IMG/VR virus record: IMGVR_UViG_3300042308_000555 | Span: 1 to 37,698 of that record | Length of the DNA stretch: 37,698 nt | Strand: one strand, 5' to 3' | DNA from: a virus | Shown here: one piece after another, positions 19,853 to 28,279 of the stretch | Layout of the letters: every line of letters starts with the position of its first letter | How positions within the stretch are numbered: the first letter of the stretch is position 1 | Position numbers and translations under genes: made by a program | The notes under the pieces: model-generated | Database searches by the model: none | Told to the model about the DNA's origin: nothing | What the model saw: the letters and a program-made list of their open reading frames with translations, nothing else

Positions 19853-20065
19853 ATGATTAATTGTTTTAGTAATGTAATTGGTCATAAAGAAGCACAAGAC
19901 CTAGTTATTGATCTTAACCAGATGAAGTCATCAAAGTCTGAAGATTTTTATATCGACTACAATATGTCTGATGATGATAACTATTTGGTAGTTGGAAATG
20001 TTACACAAGAGGATTGGGACGAACTCAATCTTGATATGGACTTTATGGAAGCCGGTATTATTTAA
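19853..20065 (+). CDS. hypothetical acidic protein (70 aa)
   Basis: MINCFSNVIGHKEAQDLVIDLNQMKSSKSEDFYIDYNMSDDDNYLVVGNVTQEDWDEL: short strands and helices, acidic. AGAGG upstream of the ATG; starts four bases after the previous stop. No family recognised. Confidence 0.6.
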   Translation: MINCFSNVIGHKEAQDLVIDLNQMKSSKSEDFYIDYNMSDDDNYLVVGNVTQEDWDELNLDMDFMEAGII

Positions 20066-20078
20066 TTGGAGAAAAGAA

Positions 20079-20351
20079 ATGACAGTACAAGATTTACGCA
20101 ATGCTGGATATAAAGTAAGAGTTCTACATAGTCGCATATATGATGGAAAATTGTCTTATCAAAAATTACTATTTAAGTTATCTGATCCAGAACCAAAGGG
20201 TGGATATACAAAAGTAGTTATTGATTCTCCAAATGGTGAACATTTTGTTGGTGATGCTACGTGTAGTAGTAATGATAACTATAATAAGAAGCTTGGTTTA
20301 AGAATTGCTATTGGTAGGTCTGGAGTTTTAAAGTCTATTACCAGCATATGA
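20079..20351 (+). CDS. phage-type hypothetical protein (90 aa)
   Basis: MTVQDLRNAGYKVRVLHSR...GGYTKVVIDSPNGEHFVGDATCSSNDNYNKKLGLRIAIGRSG reads like a conserved small phage protein with a helix followed by a beta sheet and GLRIAIGR end. TTGGAG lies nine bases before the ATG. Role unknown. Confidence 0.65.
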   Translation: MTVQDLRNAGYKVRVLHSRIYDGKLSYQKLLFKLSDPEPKGGYTKVVIDSPNGEHFVGDATCSSNDNYNKKLGLRIAIGRSGVLKSITSI

Positions 20352-20521
20352 ACATGCTAAAAATGGTTTTATTTGAGATAACTTATTTTACAATTGTCTG
20401 TGTGTCTGGTCTGTTTTTAGGTTATCATAGCATTAGAATTGGAAAATATTATATCATTGAACAAGCTGGAATTATGTTGAATATGATATTTAATATAGAA
20501 AACGGCTATTATGAGCTTTAA
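20348..20521 (+). CDS. small membrane protein (57 aa)
   Basis: MNMLKMVLFEITYFTIVCVSGLFLGYHSIRIG...: one membrane span with a short helical tail. ATGA overlap with the previous gene. Similar single-span proteins recur in this window (8802, 10254, 26232). Confidence 0.55.
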   Translation: MNMLKMVLFEITYFTIVCVSGLFLGYHSIRIGKYYIIEQAGIMLNMIFNIENGYYEL

Positions 20522-20526
20522 ATGAT

Positions 20527-21243
20527 ATGAATATACAAACTTTTTTATTTAATTGGCCCAATCAAATTCAAAATACGAAATATAAAATTGAACAACTAAA
20601 AAAAATAGATGTAAAACCAATCATCATAAATAGCGATGATACATATAATCACATAACTGAGTGGTATAACATTGGTAATGAATGTTATTTTGGTAAACAA
20701 TTTGAAAAGGCTATAGAGTTATTTGATGGAGATGTTCTTTTCCAGATTTTAGCTGATGCTTCATATGAAGAATGGTCAAGGCTATATACAGATGCAGAAA
20801 AATACTTTAATGATATCAATTGTGGAATATACGCACCAAATGTTGACTATACTTGGTGGCATTCCGATAGATCGGATATAGAAAATCTATGTATAGATAA
20901 TGATAAAGTCAAAATTGTTATCAATACTGATTGTATTTGTTGGTTCATACATAAAGATATTATTGATCTATATAAAGAAAGAAATCTAAATTTAGGTCAA
21001 TATAAATTTGGCTGGCCTTGGGATGGAACATTATGTGCAATATCTCATCTCAATCAGAGATATGTGTTGCGAGATTATAATCATATAATTAATCATCCAA
21101 GATCAACAAATTATAATACAAAGGAAGCATTGAATGAAATGCTTGATTCTTGGAACTCACTACCAAAAGATATAAAGTATGCATTTGACTGCATGAGAAA
21201 TGATCAACATTTATTAAAAAAATTATACCTTGGAATCAAATAA
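20527..21243 (+). CDS. probable glycosyltransferase (238 aa)
   Basis: MNIQTFLFNWPNQIQNTKYKIEQLKKIDVKPIIINSDD begins like a GT-A fold, and the segment DGDVLFQILADASYEEWSRLYTDA carries an acidic loop (D-A-S/DGD) that may bind metal and nucleotide sugar. WPWDGTLCAI may be the acceptor region. It is paired with a GT8-like gene three bases downstream. Family assignment is tentative. Confidence 0.5.
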   Translation: MNIQTFLFNWPNQIQNTKYKIEQLKKIDVKPIIINSDDTYNHITEWYNIGNECYFGKQFEKAIELFDGDVLFQILADASYEEWSRLYTDAEKYFNDINCGIYAPNVDYTWWHSDRSDIENLCIDNDKVKIVINTDCICWFIHKDIIDLYKERNLNLGQYKFGWPWDGTLCAISHLNQRYVLRDYNHIINHPRSTNYNTKEALNEMLDSWNSLPKDIKYAFDCMRNDQHLLKKLYLGIK

Positions 21244-21245
21244 GC

Positions 21246-21929
21246 ATGAAACAGGCTATCGTCACTGTGGCACTTAGAGATAAGTTTTTAGAAGTTTTAG
21301 ATATGACTAAAGATAGTCTAAAAAAATATGCCAATAAATGTCATTCAGATTTTCATATAATTACAGACGCAAGAATAACAACTGGAGACACTTGGAATGA
21401 TGCTACTTTTGAAAAATTTCAAGTAAAAACATATCTAGAAGAATATGATAGAGTTGCATTTATTGATTGTGACTGTTATATTCCTGATGGCTGTATTAAC
21501 TTATTTGAATTTACACCAAGAAATCATTTTGGCGTTTGTGTTTATTATTACAATGACTTTGGAAATAACTATGAACATTACAAAAAATGTAAACCACAAT
21601 GGGAATCCATAACCGGAATAGATTTTGTTGGAGGAAATTCTGGAATTTTTGTTTTAGATAAAGAGCATACACGTATCTTCAATCAGTCAATATCTATTGA
21701 TGATCTAAGAAAAATCCATCTAGGAGAACAATCGTATATATTATCTATGCCAAAATATATGAATATTGATTATTTTAATTTTGCATCTAGTGCAAATAAA
21801 AAACATCATATTAATATTTGGGATAAATCACTCAATGGTACTGTTCTTAATAATGGTATCATACATTTTATGGGTGGCATGAATAAGATTGATAGAATTA
21901 AGAATTATATACAAGCAACAAAAAACTAA
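21246..21929 (+). CDS. GT8-like glycosyltransferase (227 aa)
   Basis: FEKFQVKTYLEEYDRVAFIDCDCYI contains the DxD metal motif (DCD, residues 74-76). FVGGNSGIFVLDK and the late IIHFMGG complete the family 8 order. Such enzymes transfer glucose or galactose to protein or glycan acceptors. Probable partner of the preceding gene; targets may be virion proteins or the host surface. Confidence 0.75.
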   Translation: MKQAIVTVALRDKFLEVLDMTKDSLKKYANKCHSDFHIITDARITTGDTWNDATFEKFQVKTYLEEYDRVAFIDCDCYIPDGCINLFEFTPRNHFGVCVYYYNDFGNNYEHYKKCKPQWESITGIDFVGGNSGIFVLDKEHTRIFNQSISIDDLRKIHLGEQSYILSMPKYMNIDYFNFASSANKKHHINIWDKSLNGTVLNNGIIHFMGGMNKIDRIKNYIQATKN

Positions 21930-21938
21930 ACTATCTGC

Positions 21939-21966
21939 TTGACATGGACGATAACCATGTTATAAT
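21939..21966 (+). promoter_or_regulatory. promoter of the rIIA-rIIB pair
   Basis: TTGACA, 16-bp spacer with CGATA, extended TGT, TATAAT. GAGGA at about 21996 serves rIIA. Confidence 0.8.
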
Positions 21967-22007
21967 CACGGAAGTTCGACAAATAAATTTTCTCTGAGGA
22001 CGCGATA

Positions 22008-24134
22008 ATGAAACTTCATGCTGGTATTAACACGATTGAAAAGTCTGGTGATTTTGAGGAAAGCCAGTTCAGTATCGAGGCATCTGCCAAGGCTTTCTTT
22101 ATTCTTTCTGATGGTCTTTATTCTAATAAGATCCTTGCAGTAGTTCGTGAGCTTTCTACTAATGCTTACGATTCTCATGTAGATGCTGGCAAGAAAGATG
22201 TTCAATTTGATGTTCATCTTCCAACTAGGCTTAATCCTATATTTTATATTCGTGACTACGGCACCAGCATGAGTCATGAACATTGCATGGAACTTTACAC
22301 TACTTATTTTCGTAGCACACGTAATAATAGTAATGACGCTGTTGGTTGCTTGGGTCTTGGCAGTAAGGCACCATTTGCATATGGTGACAGTTTTACTGTT
22401 GAAGCATATCTTGATGGTACTCGCCGTCTTTATAATGCTTATAAGAATGAGGACGGTAATCCCATATTTTCTTTGATGGATACCAGCGAAACCAATGAAG
22501 CAAATGGCATTAAGGTTTCAATTAGTGTTAATGAATATGACATAGATCGTTTTGTGCGTGAGGCACGTAAGGTTTATGAATTCTTTAATGTTAGGCCAAA
22601 TTTTATTGGCGAAGAAATTTATTACGATGCTGAGAATAAGACTCTGAGTGGTGATAATTGGTACTTTGATGATAACGATGATAAGAACTATATCATCATG
22701 GGGCAAATTGCATATCCTATCGACCATAATCAAATTATAGTTGATGGAATTGATTCATCCAAGAAGAACAGTAGATTTGTTGAATATTCTAGTGGTCTTA
22801 GGATCATTGTTAATATTGGAGATGTTGATATCACTCCAAGTCGTGAGTCTCTTTCTTATAGCAAGCAGACTAAGATCAATATCAATAATATTATCTCTAA
22901 GATATTGGACGATATTGCAACACAGATTGAACATGAAATTAAAAGTCAGCCTACTCTGTTTAAGGCACGAAGTAAGTATGTGCAGATTTCTGATCAGTGC
23001 ATGTCTATAAAGACTGCTATGGAATCTCTCATGAAGTCAATAGTTTGGAATGATCAAAAACTGTTTGACAATATTGTGTCTGAAAGTATTGACATTCCAA
23101 ATATGACAGTTAAACTTTTTGAGAAGTCGTCATATCGTTCTAAGATTGATATGAAGATAGACACTAACCGTATACATTTTACAGATGCTGTTAAGTTTGT
23201 TGTCGATGATCTTCCACGCGGAGGAATTAGTCGTACAAAGCAATATATCAAAGAATTTAATAACAACGTAGCCTGTTATTTTTATAAGTTAGGACATGGA
23301 GAAACGATTGACAACTGTAGATTGTATGATATACTTGGTGGAGCGACAAAGGATGATGTTGTATTTACATCTAATCTTCCAAAGGTAGAATATAATCGTA
23401 ATTCTTCTGGTGGAAATAGCGGGCCAATGATTCAAGCCCGAGTTTTTAATGAAGAGTCTGGTTGCTTTGAAGAGTGTGCGATGAGTGTAAAATATGAAAA
23501 TGCATATTATTTTACAGAGTCAAAGGGTGAGGTTCATATTTCTTCTTCATCTTATGGTGTTGTACAGATTTATTATCTTGAAAAGATCTTGTCTTACATG
23601 CATGATCATCACAATGATGAAGTGGAAGGAAAGACATTTTATATTGTCAAGCCATCTGTTGCAAAGAATAGGAAGCTAGACGAGAGATCGAATTGGCATT
23701 TGGGATATGAATTTATTAGAAAGATTTTGACCGATATTATTGCTTATAATCATCAAGATATTTATGATATAATGAATCGTCAGAGTCTTTCCAGAAATTT
23801 TGCAACTAGATGGATTGAGATTATTAATATGACTAAAAATCCATCTGCTGTAAAAAACGTAATTTCTGAGTATAATGAATACGTATCTCGATTGGACAAC
23901 ATTTGTGAGAAGGTTGAAGTCATAAGGCAAATGGCTAGTTCTTTTAGATTTACGTTTCCCGGTAGAGATAGTAATTTTGTGGATGATCGTTTTGCTCCAC
24001 GATTTGATAAGGAAATGTCTAAGTATAAGATTTTGCAGGTAATTCGTAATGCGCCTTACTCTGATGAGGATAGGCAAATTATTGCCGACTATATTGATAG
24101 CATTGAACAAGTTTCTGTTCTTAATAAGGAGTGA
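22008..24134 (+). CDS. rIIA: rIIA-like GHKL ATPase-fold protein (708 aa)
   Basis: The N-terminal ATP-binding fold is clear: VVRELSTNAYDSH (Glu48, Asn52), IRDYGTSM (Asp83, Gly85) and GLGSKAPFAYG (116-126). This is the layout of T4 rIIA, a membrane-associated protein that affects lysis timing and exclusion by other phages. The C-terminal 400 residues are divergent. It is coupled to an rIIB-like gene: GGAG in its last codons precedes the next ATG. The codons (CGT, GGT, GAT) differ from the A-ending style of the neighbours and suggest high expression. Confidence 0.88.
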   Translation: MKLHAGINTIEKSGDFEESQFSIEASAKAFFILSDGLYSNKILAVVRELSTNAYDSHVDAGKKDVQFDVHLPTRLNPIFYIRDYGTSMSHEHCMELYTTYFRSTRNNSNDAVGCLGLGSKAPFAYGDSFTVEAYLDGTRRLYNAYKNEDGNPIFSLMDTSETNEANGIKVSISVNEYDIDRFVREARKVYEFFNVRPNFIGEEIYYDAENKTLSGDNWYFDDNDDKNYIIMGQIAYPIDHNQIIVDGIDSSKKNSRFVEYSSGLRIIVNIGDVDITPSRESLSYSKQTKININNIISKILDDIATQIEHEIKSQPTLFKARSKYVQISDQCMSIKTAMESLMKSIVWNDQKLFDNIVSESIDIPNMTVKLFEKSSYRSKIDMKIDTNRIHFTDAVKFVVDDLPRGGISRTKQYIKEFNNNVACYFYKLGHGETIDNCRLYDILGGATKDDVVFTSNLPKVEYNRNSSGGNSGPMIQARVFNEESGCFEECAMSVKYENAYYFTESKGEVHISSSSYGVVQIYYLEKILSYMHDHHNDEVEGKTFYIVKPSVAKNRKLDERSNWHLGYEFIRKILTDIIAYNHQDIYDIMNRQSLSRNFATRWIEIINMTKNPSAVKNVISEYNEYVSRLDNICEKVEVIRQMASSFRFTFPGRDSNFVDDRFAPRFDKEMSKYKILQVIRNAPYSDEDRQIIADYIDSIEQVSVLNKE

Positions 24135-24137
24135 GTA

Positions 24138-25013
24138 ATGAAGTATATTATAGCAAATGATGGTAATGTTAGTGCGATTGTTAGTAATCAGAGTTACTTT
24201 TTTGGTAAGTCTCATCCTAACTATGATAAGCTTGTAAATTGTCTGAAGAAGAATAATATTGAGATGTTTGAGGCTTACTATGATGTTGTTTCTCATATTA
24301 ATAATTTCTGTGAAGGATATATTGCTTGTGATGGTAATAATCTAATGTGGGATGGTATTAAGATGCCAAATATGTTTGGTGATACTATCATTGATATGAT
24401 TAAGCAGGGATTTCCGTTTGAACCAATGCTTAATTTCCTTGATAATATGAGTCAGAATCCATCTGATCATGCTATTGTTGAACTGTTTGACTTTATGAAG
24501 AATAAGAATATGCCAATTACATCTGATGGATGTTTTCTAGCATATAAGGCTGTTAAGAATGATTATAAAGATATGTATTCTGGAACGTTTGATAATAGTG
24601 TTGGTAGCGTTTGTTCTGTTCCTCGTAGTAAGGTAGATAGCAATCGTGAAAATGGTTGTGGTCATGGTCTACACGTTGGTGCAATTGATTATGCAAAGAG
24701 GTATGGTGGAATTAAGATTGATGATGAAGACGATGATAATGATGGTGGAAATCGCCTTATGATTTGTAAGGTTAATCCGCGTGACGTTGTGAGTGTTCCA
24801 TCTGATTCTAAGTTTCAAAAGCTTCGTTGCTGTCGATATGAAGTGGTTGCAGAATTTACGTCTGTATTTGATAAGGTTGTTCATCTTACGACAGAAGATA
24901 TTCAGTATATGAATACCAAGAAGCGTAATCGTGAATGGGTTGAGGAAATTACTGCAAAGATTAATAAGGTAAATACTGTCATCAAAAAGAACAGGGATGT
25001 TGTTTGTATTTGA
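24138..25013 (+). CDS. rIIB: rIIB-like protein (291 aa)
   Basis: The middle matches rIIB-like phage proteins: FLDNMSQNPSDHAIVELFDFM, then MPITSDGCFLAYKAV...YKDMYSGTFDNSVG, then GCGHGLHVGAIDYA and ICKVNPRDVVSVP, and RCCRYEVVAEF. A helical N-terminal part precedes. Partner of rIIA in lysis control and exclusion in T4; here the exact role is inferred from order and similarity. It starts three bases after rIIA and is followed by a stem-loop. Confidence 0.85.
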   Translation: MKYIIANDGNVSAIVSNQSYFFGKSHPNYDKLVNCLKKNNIEMFEAYYDVVSHINNFCEGYIACDGNNLMWDGIKMPNMFGDTIIDMIKQGFPFEPMLNFLDNMSQNPSDHAIVELFDFMKNKNMPITSDGCFLAYKAVKNDYKDMYSGTFDNSVGSVCSVPRSKVDSNRENGCGHGLHVGAIDYAKRYGGIKIDDEDDDNDGGNRLMICKVNPRDVVSVPSDSKFQKLRCCRYEVVAEFTSVFDKVVHLTTEDIQYMNTKKRNREWVEEITAKINKVNTVIKKNRDVVCI

Positions 25014-25021
25014 TAAAGATA

Positions 25022-25054
25022 AAATCAGTGGGGTCTAAATGGCCCCATTGATTT
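25022..25054 (+). terminator. 12-bp stem-loop after rIIB
   Basis: Arms 25022-25033 and 25043-25054 pair fully with one G-U. The T run is weak (ATTTGTCTT). Confidence 0.65.
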
Positions 25055-25104
25055 GTCTTACCCATACTACGCGGATTGATTATGGAAACTCGGACGAATG
25101 AACA

Positions 25105-26232
25105 ATGAAAATACAGACAGATATTAAATTAGATTTTGATGATGTTTTACTAGTTCCACAACGATCTAGGGCAGCATCAAGAAAAGAAGTAAGTATTGAT
25201 AGAACATTCTCATTCTATCACTCTACAAGGCAGTGGACAGGCTTACCAATAATGTCTGCAAATATGGATTCCACTGGTACATTTGAAATGGCTGATAAAT
25301 TATCAGAATATAAAGCCATAACATGTCTACATAAACATTATACTAAGCAAGATTATCAAAATCATTTTTGTAACGTCCATTCTCAATGGTTAAGTGTTGG
25401 TATTAAAAATGAAGATCTAGATAAGATAAGATATATCATAGATGATGTTGGATTTATACCAAATATTTGTATAGATGTTGCAAATGGATATACTGATGAC
25501 TTTGTAAATTATTGTAGAAAAGTTAGGGATACTTTTGGCACTCAACCAATTATTATGGCTGGTAATGTATGTACACCAGAGATGGTGCAGGAACTTATTT
25601 TACATGGTGGAGTAGATATAGTTAAAGTTGGTATTGGCCCCGGCTCTGCTTGTACTACAAGATTAAAAACTGGAGTGGGTTTTCCACAGTTATCTGCAAT
25701 ATCTGAATGCTCACACGCTGCTCATGGTTTAAAAAGCGAAGACAGGCGTCTAGGATTGATTTGTGCAGACGGTGGATGTAGAACACCCTCAGACGTTGTA
25801 AAGGCTTTTGCGGCAAACGCAGACTTCGTGATGCTTGGTGGTATGCTTGCTGGAACTGATCAGTGCGAGGGAGAATGGGAATATGAATATCGCTGTGCTA
25901 TCATAGATAATGATAGAAATGTTGTTAATGAGTGGTGGCAACAAAATGATCCGGGTTACAATCCACCAGAAAAAAGAAAAAAATCATTACTATTTTATGG
26001 AATGAGTTCACATAAGGCACAAGAAAAATATGGTGGAATAAAAAATTATCGTGCCAGCGAAGGAAGAGTAATTAAAATTCCATATAAGGGTTGTGCATCT
26101 GAGATTATGAATGATATAATGGGTGGTATAAGAAGTGCTTGTGCTTATATAGGAGCAACATCACTTAAAGATTTACCAAAGTGTGCAGAATTTATTATGG
26201 TCAATAGAACTCATTTTGATAAGAGTATATAA
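25105..26232 (+). CDS. guaC: GMP reductase (375 aa)
   Basis: An IMPDH/GMPR barrel without CBS domains. LDFDDVLLVPQRS, SANMDSTGTF, GNVCTPEMV, the catalytic GIGPGSACTTR (Cys183), LICADGGCRTPSD, DFVMLGGMLAGTD and FYGMSS follow the order of E. coli GuaC, which turns GMP into IMP with NADPH. It is about 30 residues longer than GuaC because of an insert at about 255-293 (from CEGEWEYEY to PPEKRKK) where the mobile flap lies. An IMP dehydrogenase role is less likely given the short form and the start sequence. It probably moves G nucleotides toward A. Confidence 0.88.
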   Translation: MKIQTDIKLDFDDVLLVPQRSRAASRKEVSIDRTFSFYHSTRQWTGLPIMSANMDSTGTFEMADKLSEYKAITCLHKHYTKQDYQNHFCNVHSQWLSVGIKNEDLDKIRYIIDDVGFIPNICIDVANGYTDDFVNYCRKVRDTFGTQPIIMAGNVCTPEMVQELILHGGVDIVKVGIGPGSACTTRLKTGVGFPQLSAISECSHAAHGLKSEDRRLGLICADGGCRTPSDVVKAFAANADFVMLGGMLAGTDQCEGEWEYEYRCAIIDNDRNVVNEWWQQNDPGYNPPEKRKKSLLFYGMSSHKAQEKYGGIKNYRASEGRVIKIPYKGCASEIMNDIMGGIRSACAYIGATSLKDLPKCAEFIMVNRTHFDKSI

Positions 26233-26399
26233 TGGGACCAACTTGTGTAACAATATCTACAATACTATATTTATGTGTGGCTATTTCTTGTTTTGTGCAA
26301 AAGGATTATTCACATGGAGTAATGTGGTCTGGATATACATTTGCTAATCTAGGATTACTTTGGTATGAATTAAATAAAATTGGCTGGTGGACATTATGA
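26232..26399 (+). CDS. small two-span membrane protein (55 aa)
   Basis: MGPTCVTISTILYLCVAISCFVQKDYSHGVMWSGYTFANLGLLWYELN has two hydrophobic segments joined by a short loop. The GVMWSGYTFANLGL stretch is a recurrent pattern in small phage membrane proteins. Starts on the last base of the GuaC stop and ends in an ATGA overlap. Confidence 0.65.
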   Translation: MGPTCVTISTILYLCVAISCFVQKDYSHGVMWSGYTFANLGLLWYELNKIGWWTL

Positions 26400-26929
26400 A
26401 CAATCTAAATGGTATGAGAACCTATCTTGTCGGTCCTATGGATAGAGTGGCTGATGGTGGCAAAGGTTGGAGAGATATGATTACTCCACCATTAAAATAT
26501 CTAAATATAAATGTAATTAATCCATGTAATAAGCCTATTAAACTCATAAAAGAAGATGAGACTACAAGATCTGTTATAGACCACTATAAAAATACTGGAC
26601 AATTTAATAAGATTAAACAAGAGTATGGACATATAAGAAATGCTGACTTAAGATGTGTTGACGTATCTGACTTTATTATAGCCAGAATAGATATGAGTGT
26701 TCATATGTGTGGTTCATATGAAGAAATTGTCACAGCTAATAGGCAAAAAAAACCAGTATTGGTTTGGTGCGAACAAGGCAAGCATAATGCCCCAAATTGG
26801 TTATTTTTTATGTTGCCACATGAACATATATTCAGTAGAATGTACGAAATTCTAGATTATTTACATGAAGTTAATGATTCAATAAATATTGATCTACTAG
26901 ATAGATGGATATTCTTCACTAAAGAGTGA
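26396..26929 (+). CDS. nucleoside 2-deoxyribosyltransferase-like protein (177 aa)
   Basis: RTYLVGPMDRVADGGKGWRDMI, then VINPCNKP, IRNADLRCVDVSDFIIARID and CGSYEEIVTANRQKKPVLVWCE give the Rossmann-like fold and the catalytic-Glu region (GSYEE) of the nucleoside deoxyribosyltransferase superfamily, which exchanges or hydrolyses bases of deoxynucleosides. Phage members have no proven substrate. The position next to GMP reductase fits nucleotide salvage. Confidence 0.75.
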   Translation: MNNLNGMRTYLVGPMDRVADGGKGWRDMITPPLKYLNINVINPCNKPIKLIKEDETTRSVIDHYKNTGQFNKIKQEYGHIRNADLRCVDVSDFIIARIDMSVHMCGSYEEIVTANRQKKPVLVWCEQGKHNAPNWLFFMLPHEHIFSRMYEILDYLHEVNDSINIDLLDRWIFFTKE

Positions 26930-26989
26930 CACATTAATAAATTGTGTATATTTATATATGATTCTACTACAAAAAATAGGAATTTATAT

Positions 26990-28279
26990 ATGAATAGAAG
27001 ACATTTTTTATCAATAGGATCATTATGTTTTAGTAGCTATACCCTTGCTTTGCCAGATATATTGAAAGCAGATACAATCAATGGAAAAAAAAAGAATTTA
27101 ATCAATATATTTTTGGCTGGAGGACCACCACATCTCGATTTGTGGGATTTAAAACCAGACGCTCCATCAGAAATAAGGGGATTATTTAAGCCAATTTCTA
27201 CCAATGTAAATGGAATACAAATTTGTGAAGTATTCGATAAACTATCGAAAAGGATTGATAAATGTTCTATCATAAGATCAATAATTAATTCTCATGGAGA
27301 TCATGCTGCATTTCAATGCATGACAGGATGGAAGCCAGATAATTTAAAAAATATTGGTGGTAGACCATCTATAGGCTCTGTTATATCTAGACTACATGGC
27401 TCAAACGATCCATCTATACCAGCATACATTGGTCTAGCAGCACCAACGCAGCACATGCCTTGGAGTGATTCTGGTACTGGAGGATTTTTAGGCCAGACTT
27501 ATAATCCATTTAAGCCAAGTGGGGATAGTATTAAAGATATGACTCTTCATATTGATGCTAAAAGATTGTATGATAGAAAAAATCTATTATTACAATTAGA
27601 TCAACTTAAGCAAGATATTGATTTTAATCTAAGATTTAATAGTTATGATAAACATGTTGAAAAGTCATTTGAAATATTGACAGATAATAAGTTATTACAA
27701 GCACTAGATATATCTAAGGTAAACAAAGACATATTAGAAAAATATGGAGATGGTAAGCCTTATAAATATCAATATGATGGAGCGCCCACAGATAATAGTC
27801 AATTATTAATAGCAAAAAGACTGCTTGAAGCAGGGGCTAGAGTTGTATCTTTGAGTTATGGTAGATGGGATAGTCATGGTGCTAATTTTGATTTAGTTAA
27901 AGATCATGGATCTAAATTAGATCAATGCTTATCGGCTTTAATAGATGACTTACAGACATCAGATATGCTTGATAATACATTAGTTATAGTTTGGGGAGAG
28001 TTTGGACGAACACCAAAAATTAATAAGGACGCAGGAAGAGATCATTGGCCTCAAGTAAATAGCGCTTTATTATTTGGTGGCGGATTGAAACATGGACAGG
28101 TTATTGGATCAACGAATAAACTTGGTGAATATGCTGTAGATAGACCTGTTGATTTTCAAGAAGTGGTAGCTACAATATATAACACTCTTGGTGTAGAAAC
28201 TTCCTCAACTACTATTATTGATACAACAGGAAGACCACAATACTTAGTAGACCATCCATATATGAAAGAATTGATATGA
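26990..28279 (+). CDS. DUF1501 protein, first copy (429 aa)
   Basis: Begins MNRRHFLSIGSLCFSSYTLALPDILKA, a twin-arginine type export signal. FLAGGPPHLDLWDLKP (about 41-56), WDSHGAN (293-299), WGEFGRTPKINKDAGRDHWP (335-354) and LLFGGGLKHGQVIG are the DUF1501 landmarks (alkaline phosphatase/sulfatase-like fold). Planctomycete genomes carry dozens of these; their substrates are mostly unknown. Length is normal and motifs are intact. AGGA lies before the ATG. Its final codons overlap the second copy by ATGA. Confidence 0.92.
   Translation: MNRRHFLSIGSLCFSSYTLALPDILKADTINGKKKNLINIFLAGGPPHLDLWDLKPDAPSEIRGLFKPISTNVNGIQICEVFDKLSKRIDKCSIIRSIINSHGDHAAFQCMTGWKPDNLKNIGGRPSIGSVISRLHGSNDPSIPAYIGLAAPTQHMPWSDSGTGGFLGQTYNPFKPSGDSIKDMTLHIDAKRLYDRKNLLLQLDQLKQDIDFNLRFNSYDKHVEKSFEILTDNKLLQALDISKVNKDILEKYGDGKPYKYQYDGAPTDNSQLLIAKRLLEAGARVVSLSYGRWDSHGANFDLVKDHGSKLDQCLSALIDDLQTSDMLDNTLVIVWGEFGRTPKINKDAGRDHWPQVNSALLFGGGLKHGQVIGSTNKLGEYAVDRPVDFQEVVATIYNTLGVETSSTTIIDTTGRPQYLVDHPYMKELI

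Noticed and set aside
23676-24296. Minus-strand open frame of 206 codons
   Set aside because: It is antisense to rIIA/rIIB and shows only Ile/Asn-rich low-complexity sequence.
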